From: an uncultured Erysipelotrichaceae bacterium
Lineage (GTDB): Bacteria > Bacillota_I > Bacilli_A > RFN20 > CAG-826
Assembly: GCA_902800905.1 (NCBI GenBank)
Contig: CADCGC010000012.1
Span: forward strand, 1 to 35,816
Direction: 5' to 3'
DNA: 35,816 nt
Part shown: one piece after another, positions 8,035-18,183 of the stretch
Position numbering within the stretch: position 1 is the stretch's first letter
Layout: every line of letters begins with the position of its first letter
Position numbers and translations under genes: made by a program
The notes under the pieces: generated by a model
Told to the model about the DNA's origin: nothing
Database searches by the model: none
The model's input: the letters and a program-made list of their open reading frames with translations, nothing else

Positions 8035-11000
8035 ATGTTTTTAAAATTATTGCTCCCTTTATTTATTGCTTCCTTATTAGCGGCACCTCACACAACTAGA
8101 AAACCAATCAATGATTTTGTCTTAGAAGGTGAAGGTGATAAATTTGCCTTAACCGAAGTTAGCTATGCCGCTAACGAAAGCTTCGTTTATACTTCAGTTG
8201 CAAACTTTGAAAACGGACAAGCCTGTGGCCTTGCTTTTGGTGCAGTTGAAGATGACCATTATTGGGTCTTCAATATCGATAGATATGCGAATAGAACCAA
8301 ATTATTATATTTTACTGTTGAAAATGGAAATGTCCATGCGGATGAAGTAGCCTGGGATTATTTTGTTGGCAATGACAAAACAGTCGAAAGTGAATTCAAT
8401 GTTATCAATCCAAAAGTTAGAAATAATGGTAGATTCCATATGAAGATGGTTTTATCGGTAGTGGGAGAAGATACATACGCTGAATTCTTCATCGACAACA
8501 TCAAACGCTTTGGTGTTGATACTGATATTAAATTAAATGACTATCACGCATATGAAGGCGGTTCTTTAGGATATAACGTCTTTAATAGCAAAACAAAATT
8601 CACAAATACCACATACGGTAGGAGCGATTACACATATTACACTGAGTTATATCGTAACCAATATCATTTCTCACAATATTCTCACTGGAACAATGACCCA
8701 AACGGATTAGTTTATTATGATGGTTGGTATCATCTTTATTTCCAAACCAACCCATTTGATAAGAACTGGGGAGATATGTTCTGGGGACATGCGAGAAGTA
8801 GAGATTTAGTCCATTGGCAAGAACTCCCAATCGCTTTATTCCCAGATGATGGCAATATGGGCCAAGGTTTAGGCGTTGGTCTAGCTTGGAGCGGTATCGC
8901 TATGGTTTATCACCAAGGAATGAGTGAAGAAATTGATAATAGAGGCTGGTTCCCAAGTGGAGAAGGCCTATTAGGTTATTACACTCGTGATGGTGAAAGA
9001 CAAGACCAAGTCATTATCGTCAGTAATGATGGTGGTATTACTTGGGGAAAGAAATGGTTAATTTCTCAAAACTTATGTTTTGATGCATATAAAGTTGACT
9101 GCCGTGACCCATCCATCTTTGAAATGAAAAAAGATGGAGACAAAGTCACTCTTTGGGGTATGGTCCTTTCTGGTGGTACACAAAATAAGATTTGGTATTT
9201 AAAATCAGAAAACATGGTCGACTGGAGTTACGCTGGCGTATTTGATTACGTTTATCCAGAATGCGCGACTGTTAAACAAATCAATGGTGGTCATTATGTG
9301 ATGAGCATTTCAAGTAGATACTACGCTTTAGGTGATTTCTTCTATAACGAATTAAACGGAATGATTGAATTCCATAACCTTAATGGCGAGATGATTTCTC
9401 AAGCAGATTTCGTCAAGATGGATTATGGTGAAGATAGTTACGCTGCGCAGTGCTTCTATATTGATGATGAAGAAAGCAAATACTATGGCAAAGCTGTTTC
9501 TATTAGCTGGTTCTCAGGATTACCAAGCGATGCAGAAAGTGGCACCAATACATATGGTAGAGTGAGAGATCCATGGAATGGTGGAGGAATGACTATCCCT
9601 GTGGTGTTAGGCATTAAAGATAACGTTCTTACCCAAACTCCAATCACCTTAGATAACACTGATTTTGAAAAAGAAAATGTCTTAAGTGTCGCTGATGTTG
9701 ATTATGATGGAACCGCTAATGCGCTTGAAGAAGTTAATAGCCATATCTTCGAATTAAACGCTGAAATTACTAACGAAAATGAAGCTGATATCGAATTTAT
9801 AGTTATGGTCTCTAACGACGAATATACTTCATTCGGTTGGAATAAAACTGAAGGTTACTATGTTGACCGTGGACACACTAGTGACGCTGGTATTGAATTC
9901 AAAAAACATTACCATCATAGATTCTCTAGTGGAGCAACTACTGAAACCACTCGTCAAACCTTCTATGTCTTAGCAGATAACGGGGCTCTTGAGCTTTTCT
10001 GCGGTGACTTTAAATACAATTTCTATAACTTAGTCTTACCAAGTCCATATTCAATTGGAGCAGAATTATTAGTTTCCGATGAAGTTAAAATTGACTCTCT
10101 ATCTGTCAATAACATCGCAAGCACTTGGCATAGCGATGTCTTAGAGGAAGGCGTCCTCCTTCTTGATAGAGATAATGTCCAATTAGATATGAATCTTGGT
10201 GATTCTCAAGAAGTTCTTGCTTATTCCACTAGTGGAAAAGAAATTGCTTGGGCAATTGTTTCTGGTGAAGAAGTCATTAAACTTGAAAGAACAGTCAAAG
10301 GCGCTCGTGTTACTGCCTTAGCTAATGGTGAAGCGGTTGTTAGTGCGACCACTGATGATGAAACCAAAATCATTAATGTTTTAGTGGATAACGGAACAGC
10401 GGATTGCTTCTTTGAACTCAAGAAAGACAATATCTATTCTGGTAACTGGTTATCTACTTCAAAAGGATTAATCGGAACTCAAAAAGGTGGAGATGGATTT
10501 ATCTTCTCTGATGAAACTAATGATGACTTTATCTACACAGCCTCATTTGACCTAAGTAACGCTGCGGCAGCAGCCTTAATCTTTAGAGCAAATAAAGATA
10601 TGTCTTCATATTTAATTGCAAACTATGACAACAACGCAAAGAGATGCAAACTCTGGTCAAATAATGGAGAACTTGCAAATGTAGAGGCAAGTGTTAACGA
10701 TCTTTCTAGAGTAGTTATTTCTGTTAACACTGATGGAAAGAATGTCAAAGTGTCACTCAATGGTCGTGAATTAATTAACGTTTTGATTAAAGACAATGAC
10801 CCACTTTCTGGACACTTTGGACTCAATGTCTTTAACGGCACTGTTACCTTCTCAGAAATCACTCTCTTTGTTGATCAATATGAGTTCAATAACAGAGACC
10901 TCGTATTTGAAGGAACAACTGAACAACATATCAACGCAATTTATAACATCAACGACAGAAACTCACTCGTTGATTCTAGCTACTATAAAGTCAGTGGAAA

Positions 11001-11475
11001 GAACATCACTCTTTCTAAAGAATACATTTATTTATTAAAAGAAAATACAACATACTCCTTCTATGTTGAGGGAGAGCTTGCTTCCTTCACCGTTAAAGTG
11101 AAAGTTGGAACATTCTCCGATAACGAATTAGTTATTGATGATGTCACCATTCAAGAAGGACTCGATGTTTCTGTTTATGTTGGTAACCATGAAATTAACT
11201 CCGTCAAAGTTAATGGAGAAGAAGTTACTTATCACTTAGAAAACTTTGTCCTCACTATTGAAGCTTCAAAATTTAATGTTGGAGATAACGAAGTAGTTGT
11301 TAATGACTCTGTGACATTCTCTGTCAGAGTCGAAGAAATTGAAAAAGAAACAGAAAAACCACAATCAAGTAGTAATGGGTGTGGTGGAAATATTGCTACA
11401 ACAAGTATTCTATTATCCGCTTTAGCGTTATGTGGAATTACGTTAATTATATTAAGGAGAAGAAAAGATGCCTAA
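8035..11475 (+). CDS. GH32-B: giant surface fructanase, paralogue of GH32-A
   Basis: A 1146-residue secreted GH32 enzyme starting 3 bases after the ATPase stop; GGAG at 8017-8020 is its likely ribosome site. Signal peptide MFLKLLLPLFIASLLAAP; CBM66-like domain (about 35-193); GH32 propeller with WNNDPNG (W218, D221), RDP (357-359) and EC (E409, C410); C-terminal sandwich; Ig-like domain; second CBM66-like domain (about 790-945). Unlike GH32-A it continues with an X2-like beta module (about 950-1025, YYKVSGKNITLSKEYIYLL) and another beta-rich segment. It then ends in SSSNGCGGNI, a membrane helix and RRRKDA. The Cys-Gly-Gly before the helix may be a sorting or anchoring signal. It overlaps the LacI gene by 8 bases. 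Probable role: cleavage of fructan at the cell surface; specificity may differ from GH32-A. Confidence 0.93.
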   Translation: MFLKLLLPLFIASLLAAPHTTRKPINDFVLEGEGDKFALTEVSYAANESFVYTSVANFENGQACGLAFGAVEDDHYWVFNIDRYANRTKLLYFTVENGNVHADEVAWDYFVGNDKTVESEFNVINPKVRNNGRFHMKMVLSVVGEDTYAEFFIDNIKRFGVDTDIKLNDYHAYEGGSLGYNVFNSKTKFTNTTYGRSDYTYYTELYRNQYHFSQYSHWNNDPNGLVYYDGWYHLYFQTNPFDKNWGDMFWGHARSRDLVHWQELPIALFPDDGNMGQGLGVGLAWSGIAMVYHQGMSEEIDNRGWFPSGEGLLGYYTRDGERQDQVIIVSNDGGITWGKKWLISQNLCFDAYKVDCRDPSIFEMKKDGDKVTLWGMVLSGGTQNKIWYLKSENMVDWSYAGVFDYVYPECATVKQINGGHYVMSISSRYYALGDFFYNELNGMIEFHNLNGEMISQADFVKMDYGEDSYAAQCFYIDDEESKYYGKAVSISWFSGLPSDAESGTNTYGRVRDPWNGGGMTIPVVLGIKDNVLTQTPITLDNTDFEKENVLSVADVDYDGTANALEEVNSHIFELNAEITNENEADIEFIVMVSNDEYTSFGWNKTEGYYVDRGHTSDAGIEFKKHYHHRFSSGATTETTRQTFYVLADNGALELFCGDFKYNFYNLVLPSPYSIGAELLVSDEVKIDSLSVNNIASTWHSDVLEEGVLLLDRDNVQLDMNLGDSQEVLAYSTSGKEIAWAIVSGEEVIKLERTVKGARVTALANGEAVVSATTDDETKIINVLVDNGTADCFFELKKDNIYSGNWLSTSKGLIGTQKGGDGFIFSDETNDDFIYTASFDLSNAAAAALIFRANKDMSSYLIANYDNNAKRCKLWSNNGELANVEASVNDLSRVVISVNTDGKNVKVSLNGRELINVLIKDNDPLSGHFGLNVFNGTVTFSEITLFVDQYEFNNRDLVFEGTTEQHINAIYNINDRNSLVDSSYYKVSGKNITLSKEYIYLLKENTTYSFYVEGELASFTVKVKVGTFSDNELVIDDVTIQEGLDVSVYVGNHEINSVKVNGEEVTYHLENFVLTIEASKFNVGDNEVVVNDSVTFSVRVEEIEKETEKPQSSSNGCGGNIATTSILLSALALCGITLIILRRRKDA

Positions 11476-12445
11476 ACAAGTTACAATCCTCGATGTCGCT
11501 AATAAGAGTGGATATGGAGTAGGAACAGTCTCAAGAGTTATCTCTGGAGACCCACACGTCAAAGCTTCAACTAGAAAGAAAATTGAAGAAGTAATTAAAG
11601 AACTTAATTTCACTCCAAATGTTAATGGAGCGAGGTTAAGAAAGAAACATAGTGGTGTTATCGCTGTTATGGTTCCAATCATCAATCACCCATTCTTCGC
11701 TGAATTCGTTGAAGATATCGATAGTGTTGCAATGCAAAACGGATATTCTCTACTCTTAGTTACTTCGAAAATGAATGTCGAAAAAGAAAGAGACATTCTT
11801 AACAAGATTAAAAGAAAAGAAGTTGATGGAGCAATCTTCGTTACTCACTACGAGCACGATAATGAAGAAATTAAGGGCTGTCCACTTGTGAGTGTTGACC
11901 GTCACTTAAATAATCATGTTCCATTTGTTAGTAGTGATAACTATGATTCAACAAAAGAAGCGATTGAATATCTCATCTCTACTGGAGCAAAAAGAATTGG
12001 ATATCTAGGAACAAAACCTCACGTTGAAAGTGAAGTTATGTTAAGAGAAAAAGCCTATCTTGACGTTCTAGAGAAACACCATCTCGAATCGTTCTTAATG
12101 AACGAAGTGGTTGACCATGGAGAAGAAGACAAATTAGTCGATAAGTTCATTGAAACATATAAGAATGTCGACGCAGTGTTTGTCTCAGGTACCTCATTAG
12201 CCCAAATCTTCTATTCAAGAATGAAGATGATGGGAAAGAAGATTCCTGAAGAGATGCAAATCATAAGTTATGATGGCTTATTCAATGCTTGGGATAATGG
12301 AGAATTCATCTCCTGTATCCAACAACCAATCAAAGAATTAGCGGAAGGAGCCTTCCATCTACTAATTGACGTCATTAACGAAAAAGAAGTTCAAAGAAAA
12401 AATATCTATAAATCTACATTCATAAAAGGTGACACAACCAAGTAA
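11468..12445 (+). CDS. LacI-family regulator of the fructan locus
   Basis: 325 residues with AAGGAGA at 11454-11460. The N-terminal helix-turn-helix (VTILDVANKSGYGVGTVSRV, about 5-24) and hinge helix (about 50-60, NGARLRKK) are typical of LacI/GalR proteins. A periplasmic-binding-like sensor domain follows (IAVMVPIINHPFFAEFVEDI; VDGAIFVTHY; ISYDGLFNAW; CIQQPIKELA). It is encoded inside the operon that carries operator copy 2, so it probably regulates itself and the two other operator-bearing units, with a fructose- or fructo-oligosaccharide-related inducer. Ligand identity is not visible. Because the operators also fit cre sites, a distant CcpA-like protein cannot be excluded as the binder. 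Confidence 0.9.
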   Translation: MPKQVTILDVANKSGYGVGTVSRVISGDPHVKASTRKKIEEVIKELNFTPNVNGARLRKKHSGVIAVMVPIINHPFFAEFVEDIDSVAMQNGYSLLLVTSKMNVEKERDILNKIKRKEVDGAIFVTHYEHDNEEIKGCPLVSVDRHLNNHVPFVSSDNYDSTKEAIEYLISTGAKRIGYLGTKPHVESEVMLREKAYLDVLEKHHLESFLMNEVVDHGEEDKLVDKFIETYKNVDAVFVSGTSLAQIFYSRMKMMGKKIPEEMQIISYDGLFNAWDNGEFISCIQQPIKELAEGAFHLLIDVINEKEVQRKNIYKSTFIKGDTTK

Positions 12446-12456
12446 AGGAGAAAGTT

Positions 12457-13737
12457 ATGAAAAAAGGATTATTATTACTCGCATTAACTACATTAACTCT
12501 TGTTTCTTGTGGTGGAGGAAACTCAACCGAACAAGAAAAAGATGCTTCTGGCAACACAATTGTTAAGATTATGTTCCACGTTAACAAGACAACCGCTGAA
12601 GGAAAAGCATATCAAAAGAGAATTGAAGCTTTTAACAATGCATATAAAGAAGAAAAGATTAAAGCTGTTCCAAGATTTGAAGCAAGAACAAGCGATAATA
12701 AATTTGAACAAACTTTGATCAATATGAAAGTTGAAGGAACACTTCCTGATATCATCACTTTTGACGCTCCTAACTGTGCTTCTTATGCATATGCTGAAAT
12801 CTTATCCGACATCAGCGGACAAATCAGTCAAGATGAAAGAAACGACTTCCTATCATTAAATGAATATAATGGCAAAGTTTATGGCCTACCAATTCAAGAA
12901 TCTAGCGCTGGTTTCTACTATAACAAAAACTTATTTGCTCGTGCTGGTGTTGATGTTAGTGGTTACACAGTTGATAACCCATGGACATTTGATCAATTTA
13001 AAGCTGTTTGTCAACAACTCAAGAATAGCGGTATCACCCCAGTTGATATGAGAATTACTGCTACTGGTGATGAAACCGCAACATATTTACTTTATTCATT
13101 CATCCACGCGGCTGGTGGTGACTTTGTTAGCAAAGATGGATTTACCGCGACTGGCCACTTCAATAGTGCTGAAACCAAGAGTGGCTTTAGCTATTTAGCA
13201 AGCCTTATTTCTAGCGGATATACATCATACGCGATTGGACCAACAGATTTCTTTAATGGAACAGTTGGTATGTACCTCTCTAGTGGATGGACAATCGATG
13301 AATTCAGAGATTATACAACAAATTTCCCAGATAGAAATTCTTGGGGATTACTTCCATATCCACAAGGAACCGCAAAAGCTAGCGCTACAGGTAGCTGGTC
13401 ATATGGAGTCACTGATAATGGTGTTGCTGATAAATCCGCAACATACAAATTACTCAAATGGATGAGTAGTGCTGAATCAACCACAGTCGTTACTAACGCG
13501 ACTGGAATGATTCCAAGTAGAAAATCTTGTAATCCAACTTATGAAGTTGGATCAGCTGAATGGGTTCTTTTAGAACAACTTTCAAAAACAGGTAAAGAAA
13601 GACCAGCCACAGTTTGCTATCCAAAATTCTCACAATGCTTTGGAAGAATTATCGATAGTCTTTCAAAATCCAACCTTAGTGAAATCATTGATGGTCAAAC
13701 AAACGAATTACAAAAATTATTAAACGAAAGAAAATAA
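12457..13737 (+). CDS. Sugar ABC transporter substrate-binding lipoprotein
   Basis: 426 residues with AAAGGAG overlapping the upstream stop and 6-base spacing. Lipoprotein signal with lipobox LVSC (Cys18), then GGG. The family 1 extracellular solute-binding pattern is present: TLPDIITFDAPNCASYA near residue 100, then YGLPIQESSAGFYYNKNLF, and the C-terminal GMIPSRKS segment. It captures the oligosaccharide outside the cell and delivers it to the two permeases that follow. The substrate is inferred to be fructo-oligosaccharide from the surrounding GH32 genes. The usual family length and intact lipobox argue that it is functional. Confidence 0.93.
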   Translation: MKKGLLLLALTTLTLVSCGGGNSTEQEKDASGNTIVKIMFHVNKTTAEGKAYQKRIEAFNNAYKEEKIKAVPRFEARTSDNKFEQTLINMKVEGTLPDIITFDAPNCASYAYAEILSDISGQISQDERNDFLSLNEYNGKVYGLPIQESSAGFYYNKNLFARAGVDVSGYTVDNPWTFDQFKAVCQQLKNSGITPVDMRITATGDETATYLLYSFIHAAGGDFVSKDGFTATGHFNSAETKSGFSYLASLISSGYTSYAIGPTDFFNGTVGMYLSSGWTIDEFRDYTTNFPDRNSWGLLPYPQGTAKASATGSWSYGVTDNGVADKSATYKLLKWMSSAESTTVVTNATGMIPSRKSCNPTYEVGSAEWVLLEQLSKTGKERPATVCYPKFSQCFGRIIDSLSKSNLSEIIDGQTNELQKLLNERK

Positions 13738-13750
13738 AAGGAATTAAACA

Positions 13751-14731
13751 ATGCTAGTTTCTGCTCTTATCATCTTTGCAGTCTTCTTATTAATCTTCGG
13801 ATTAGTAGTGTTTTTCGATGTAAGAAAAGCTAAGAAGCATAATCAAAAATATCATTTTGGAAGAGCGGTAACTGCGTTCTTATTACTCCTTCCAGCCACT
13901 CTCTTTGCGTTCTTCTTTGTCTTACTTCCTATTCTTTATTCTTTAGGATATGGATTTACTGACTATTATTTAACAAAACCTAACGCGACTGAATTTGTTG
14001 GATTTGATAACTTCAAGGCAGCATTTGAAGAAATCGCTGAAGGAGGAGATTTAGCTAAGGCTATTAAGAACACCGCGATATTTGTGGTGGTTGTTGTCCC
14101 TCTTCAAATCGGTTTAGCGCTTTTACTTGCTTTATTCTGCAATAACAAAAATAGAGGGACAGTTATCTTTAAGGTTTGTTTCTTTGCTCCAGTTACTGTC
14201 TCTTTAGCGGTTACAGCGTACTTATGGAAAGAAATCCTTACTGGTAGTGAAACTGGTTTAATGAACCAATTCTTAGCCTTATTTGGTATCCCTGCTCAAG
14301 ACTTCTTAAGAAATGATGACACAGCGATGCTTTGGATTGTTGTGGCTTCAGCCTGGCAAGGATGTGGCTTCCAAATGCTCATTTTCCTTTCTGCTTTAAC
14401 TGGTATTAGAAAAGAATTATATGAAGCAGCGAGAATGGATGGCTGTAACGCTTTCCAAAGATTCTTAAGAGTGACATTACCTGGATTAAAACCAACCCTT
14501 GTTTATATTGTGATTACTGTCTTTATTGGTGCCTGCCGTATTATGGTTCAACCATACTTGATGATTAATGTCTACGCAGATAGAAATATCACCATTAGTT
14601 ACTACATGTATGAACAAGTCTTTACATCATACCGTGTTGGATATTCCTCCGCGGTTGCCTTCTTAATGACTATCTTCATTGGAACGATTACTTTAATTCA
14701 AAGAAAATTCTTGGGAGAAAAGAAAAGATGA
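13751..14731 (+). CDS. Sugar ABC transporter permease (MalF/UgpA-like)
   Basis: 326 residues, preceded by AAAGGA. A multi-spanning membrane protein with the binding-protein-dependent transport fold. An additional N-terminal hydrophobic segment (LVSALIIFAVFLLIFGLVVF) and a basic loop come before the usual LLLLPATLFAFFFVLLPILYS first core helix. The EAA loop reads EAARMDG (225-231), with the conserved Gly, and contacts the ATPase. It forms a heterodimer with the next gene product. It stops at TGA and overlaps the next ATG by 4 bases (ATGA), so the two subunits are translationally coupled. Confidence 0.92.
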   Translation: MLVSALIIFAVFLLIFGLVVFFDVRKAKKHNQKYHFGRAVTAFLLLLPATLFAFFFVLLPILYSLGYGFTDYYLTKPNATEFVGFDNFKAAFEEIAEGGDLAKAIKNTAIFVVVVVPLQIGLALLLALFCNNKNRGTVIFKVCFFAPVTVSLAVTAYLWKEILTGSETGLMNQFLALFGIPAQDFLRNDDTAMLWIVVASAWQGCGFQMLIFLSALTGIRKELYEAARMDGCNAFQRFLRVTLPGLKPTLVYIVITVFIGACRIMVQPYLMINVYADRNITISYYMYEQVFTSYRVGYSSAVAFLMTIFIGTITLIQRKFLGEKKR

Positions 14732-15648
14732 GAGAGAAACGTGTTCGTGAACTAATTCAAAATGAAGACGTTAAAATCGTCAAGAAACCAAGCAAAAGTA
14801 TATATGGCAAGATCATTTACTATATTGCTGGTATCTGTATTTCGCTTATCTTCATTTTCCCAATCCTTTATATGTTAGCGGCCTCTACTAAGACGATGGA
14901 AGAAATCGCTAGAGACGCTGGATCGATCATGATGTTTATTCCAAACTTCTCTAATTTTGGACACATCTTAGATAACTACAAAGAAATCTTTAACGAAGAC
15001 TATAACGTTGGTAGATATGCACTTAACAGTTTAATCTATGCGCTTATCACAATTGTTTTGAATGTTTTGATTAATGGTTTAGCGGCCTATGCGATTAGTA
15101 AACTCCGCTTCCCTGGAAAGAGATTCTTTAATTTCATCATCATGTTCTTAATCATCGTTCCAGTTGAATCATCAATCATTCCTTTATATACAATATGTAA
15201 ACAATTACTTGGATTAAGCGGCAAATTATCGGTTTTAGCGATTATTATGCCGGCTTCTATTTCCATCTTTAATATCTTCTTATTCGTTCAATTCTTCTCC
15301 TCAATTCCAAAAGAATTTGAAGAAGCAGCGAGAATGGATGGAGCGAATACTTTAAAGATTTTCTTCAAGGTTATTCTTCCATTAAGTAAACCAATTATCG
15401 CTACTGTTGCAGTCTTCTGTTTTATTGGGGTATGGAATGATTATCTCTGGCCAAAGATGGTCTTAGGAACAAACGAAGATATGCTACCAATTCAAACTGC
15501 GTTAACCACAATTCAAACCGCAGATGATGTCACAACCGGTAAGATTATGGCTTCATTAGTGGTCACAACAATTCCAATCTTTGCAGTCTATGTCGCTGCA
15601 CAAAAATATATCGTCAAAGGTTTTGGCACTGGAGGATTAAAACTATGA
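14728..15648 (+). CDS. Sugar ABC transporter permease (MalG/UgpE-like)
   Basis: 306 residues, starting at the ATGA overlap with the first permease. About six membrane segments (first IIYYIAGICISLIFIFPILY). EAA loop EEAARMDG (198-205). The C-terminus KYIVKGFGTGGLK is typical of MalG-type subunits (the family ends near '..GLTAGAVKG'). Together with the ATPase, binding protein and first permease it makes a complete CUT1 importer. Its own stop is again in an ATGA overlap, with the GH32-C lipoprotein gene, which links expression of transporter and enzyme. Confidence 0.92.
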   Translation: MREKRVRELIQNEDVKIVKKPSKSIYGKIIYYIAGICISLIFIFPILYMLAASTKTMEEIARDAGSIMMFIPNFSNFGHILDNYKEIFNEDYNVGRYALNSLIYALITIVLNVLINGLAAYAISKLRFPGKRFFNFIIMFLIIVPVESSIIPLYTICKQLLGLSGKLSVLAIIMPASISIFNIFLFVQFFSSIPKEFEEAARMDGANTLKIFFKVILPLSKPIIATVAVFCFIGVWNDYLWPKMVLGTNEDMLPIQTALTTIQTADDVTTGKIMASLVVTTIPIFAVYVAAQKYIVKGFGTGGLKL

Positions 15649-18179
15649 GAAAAATCAATAAAGCTCTTACGCTCTTATTAACTACTGCGTTCCTTTTCTC
15701 TTGTAATTCAAACGCAAATAGTAGTGGAAGTAGTGTTAAGCCAGAAGAAGCCGCAAAAACTCCAGTCATCGACTTTGATTTTGATTCACACGAAAAAGAA
15801 TACATCACTAACAAAAGTAGTGGAAAACAAGTAAAAGTTAACTACTTATTTAACGAGTCTAATGCTGCTGATATTTTTAAAGAACCTAGCGACCCACTTT
15901 TTAAAACTGGTGTTGGAGATACCGGTACCTCTTTATATCTTGATGGACACTCCACCAAGATGAATCTTAGAGATATCAAAGACTCCACCAACAAATTATC
16001 TATTAGTTGTTGGATTGCTCCTAGAGGCTTTGAAAATGTTTTTGATTATGACTGGGGTGGACCTGCCGCTGGTCATACTAGACTCACTTCGATTTTAAAT
16101 AAAGGCAACATTGAAGCTGGTGAAGGATTCCTCTTTGGTTATGGAAGACTTGGAAAATGGGGAATTCAATTATGCCTTGTTAATAACGACACCTTTGAAG
16201 AAAAAATGTATGGATTCTATGATCCACTTAACACTCTTCAATTATATGAATGGAACCATATTGCAGTTTCTTATGACGGAGAAACTGGTTATATTGGCTT
16301 ATTCTATAACGGTCAAAGAGCGTTTGAATCATATATTCCAGAATTAGTTAATTCCGAAATCATCGTTTCTAGTGAACCACTTTACTTTGGCTATTACTGT
16401 AATCCAATGATTGAATTTGGTTGCCATAGACAACTTCCCGCTGGATTAGTTGATAACTTCAAAGTATATAATGATTCTCTTAACTTAGGAGATGTCAAAA
16501 AAGAATACGCTTTAGGATGTAGAGATAACGCTCATCCAGTCTTAGACTTTGATGACGTTAAAGAAGATAGAGCGCAATATGAAGGCGATAGATATCGTCC
16601 AATATTCCATGGCATTCCTAGTGCGGTTTGGATGAACGAACCTCACGCTCCTATCTATTTCAAAGGAATGTATCACCTCTTCTATCAACATAACCCAATT
16701 GGACCATATTGGTCACAAATTAGATGGGCTCATATGGTGTCCACTGATATGATTCACTGGGTGAGTGTTAAAGATGCGGTTGTTCCTACTGCAGGAATTT
16801 GTCCAGAAGGTGTTTGGACGGGCGGCTCAGTTATTGGACCAGACGGCACTCCTTGGCTAACAATTACTGCTGGAACAAACCAATACGGAAATCCATCTTG
16901 GTCTGGTCAAAATGTTGCCTACGCTCACTGTGTTGATCCTAATGACCCATATCTCACTGATTGGGTGGTGGAAGACAAACATGCTTTAACTCAACTTCCT
17001 GATGATGTGATGGGTGAAAGAGAACAATTTAGAGATCCTTTCGTCTGGTGTGATGATGGAACTTACTACATGTTAGTGTCCACTTCCATTCCAGGAAAAG
17101 GTGGCTCTGCTAATGTTTTCACCTCAAAAGATATGAGAGACTGGGAATATCATGGATATTTATATGAATGTCCATATCCACAATATGGTGTTCAAGGAGA
17201 ACACTGGGAATGTGTTATTATGCTCCCAATTTCTTCTAAAGACGGAAGCATTAAAAAATGGATTTTATTTGACTGTCCACAATATACATATACTCGTACA
17301 GTTGATTGTATTTATTGGGTTGGTCAATTTAATAAGAATACTTGTAAATTCATTCCAGATAGTGATGAACCACAATTATTTGATTTAGGAGATGGCATTT
17401 ATACTGGTCAAACCGGTTTCTGCTACCTCACTGAAGAAGATAAGGCAAACGGCAAGACTAGATATGAAGATGGAAGAACTGTCATCATTTCTCTTGCTCA
17501 AGGTAAATCCGCTGGAACCGATCAAAATATTACTGCTGGTTGGGCACATAACTTAGCGATGCCTGTTGATATCTATTTAGACACAGATGGTAGAACTGTT
17601 TTAAGAGAACCAATTCCAGAACTTCAAAACGCAAGACATACAGATTTATTTGAATATAAAGATGGAGAAATTGGTGTTGATCAAATTAATGATTTAATCA
17701 AAGACATCCGTAGTGATAGTGTGGAGATTAAATTCAAAGCTAAACTCACTCCAACTTCAGATGATTTTAAATCTGGTTTATATGTTAGATATAACAACTA
17801 CACAGTCGGCGGTTTAACTGAAAGAACAGCCTTAACATTCAATAGAAATGGCTTCTACGTCAATCGATTAGAGTCCACATGTTTAGGCTATCCAGTGACC
17901 TCTGACACTCATACATATTTCACAGATACAAAAGAATATGACATCACTGTCTTATTAGATAGGTCACTTCTTGAAGTATATATTAACGGCAAAGCAACAA
18001 TTACCACTCGTATTTATCCAAAATATGGCGATAGTGATTATTTTCATTTCTTTGATGAACTTGGAGGAATGAAAGTCTCTGATGTCACAATCAAACAATT
18101 TGAAAGTGTATATTATGACACAACCACTCCAGCATATTACGGAAACAATGGTAATTTAGGTGATTTATTGGGGGCATAA
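15645..18179 (+). CDS. GH32-C: lipoprotein GH32 enzyme with WMNEPHA motif
   Basis: 844 residues. Lipoprotein signal with lipobox LFSC (Cys20), so membrane-tethered on the outside. Residues about 40-290 form a LamG/concanavalin-like domain (SISCWIAPRGFENVF; YEWNHIAVSYDGETGYIGLF; GLVDNFKVYNDSL). The GH32 propeller follows, and the nucleophile motif reads WMNEPHA (329-335): the canonical Asp is Glu332 and the Asn-Gly is His-Ala. RDP (463-465) and the acid/base EC (E522, C523) are intact, and the C-terminal sandwich is present (LLDRSLLEVYINGKATITTR). The D-to-E change suggests a divergent GH32 subgroup with altered specificity or activity, not simple decay, because the rest of the core is well kept. 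It is translationally coupled to the second permease and followed 4 bases later by the modular lipoprotein. Confidence 0.9.
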   Translation: MRKINKALTLLLTTAFLFSCNSNANSSGSSVKPEEAAKTPVIDFDFDSHEKEYITNKSSGKQVKVNYLFNESNAADIFKEPSDPLFKTGVGDTGTSLYLDGHSTKMNLRDIKDSTNKLSISCWIAPRGFENVFDYDWGGPAAGHTRLTSILNKGNIEAGEGFLFGYGRLGKWGIQLCLVNNDTFEEKMYGFYDPLNTLQLYEWNHIAVSYDGETGYIGLFYNGQRAFESYIPELVNSEIIVSSEPLYFGYYCNPMIEFGCHRQLPAGLVDNFKVYNDSLNLGDVKKEYALGCRDNAHPVLDFDDVKEDRAQYEGDRYRPIFHGIPSAVWMNEPHAPIYFKGMYHLFYQHNPIGPYWSQIRWAHMVSTDMIHWVSVKDAVVPTAGICPEGVWTGGSVIGPDGTPWLTITAGTNQYGNPSWSGQNVAYAHCVDPNDPYLTDWVVEDKHALTQLPDDVMGEREQFRDPFVWCDDGTYYMLVSTSIPGKGGSANVFTSKDMRDWEYHGYLYECPYPQYGVQGEHWECVIMLPISSKDGSIKKWILFDCPQYTYTRTVDCIYWVGQFNKNTCKFIPDSDEPQLFDLGDGIYTGQTGFCYLTEEDKANGKTRYEDGRTVIISLAQGKSAGTDQNITAGWAHNLAMPVDIYLDTDGRTVLREPIPELQNARHTDLFEYKDGEIGVDQINDLIKDIRSDSVEIKFKAKLTPTSDDFKSGLYVRYNNYTVGGLTERTALTFNRNGFYVNRLESTCLGYPVTSDTHTYFTDTKEYDITVLLDRSLLEVYINGKATITTRIYPKYGDSDYFHFFDELGGMKVSDVTIKQFESVYYDTTTPAYYGNNGNLGDLLGA

Positions 18180-18183
18180 GAAG

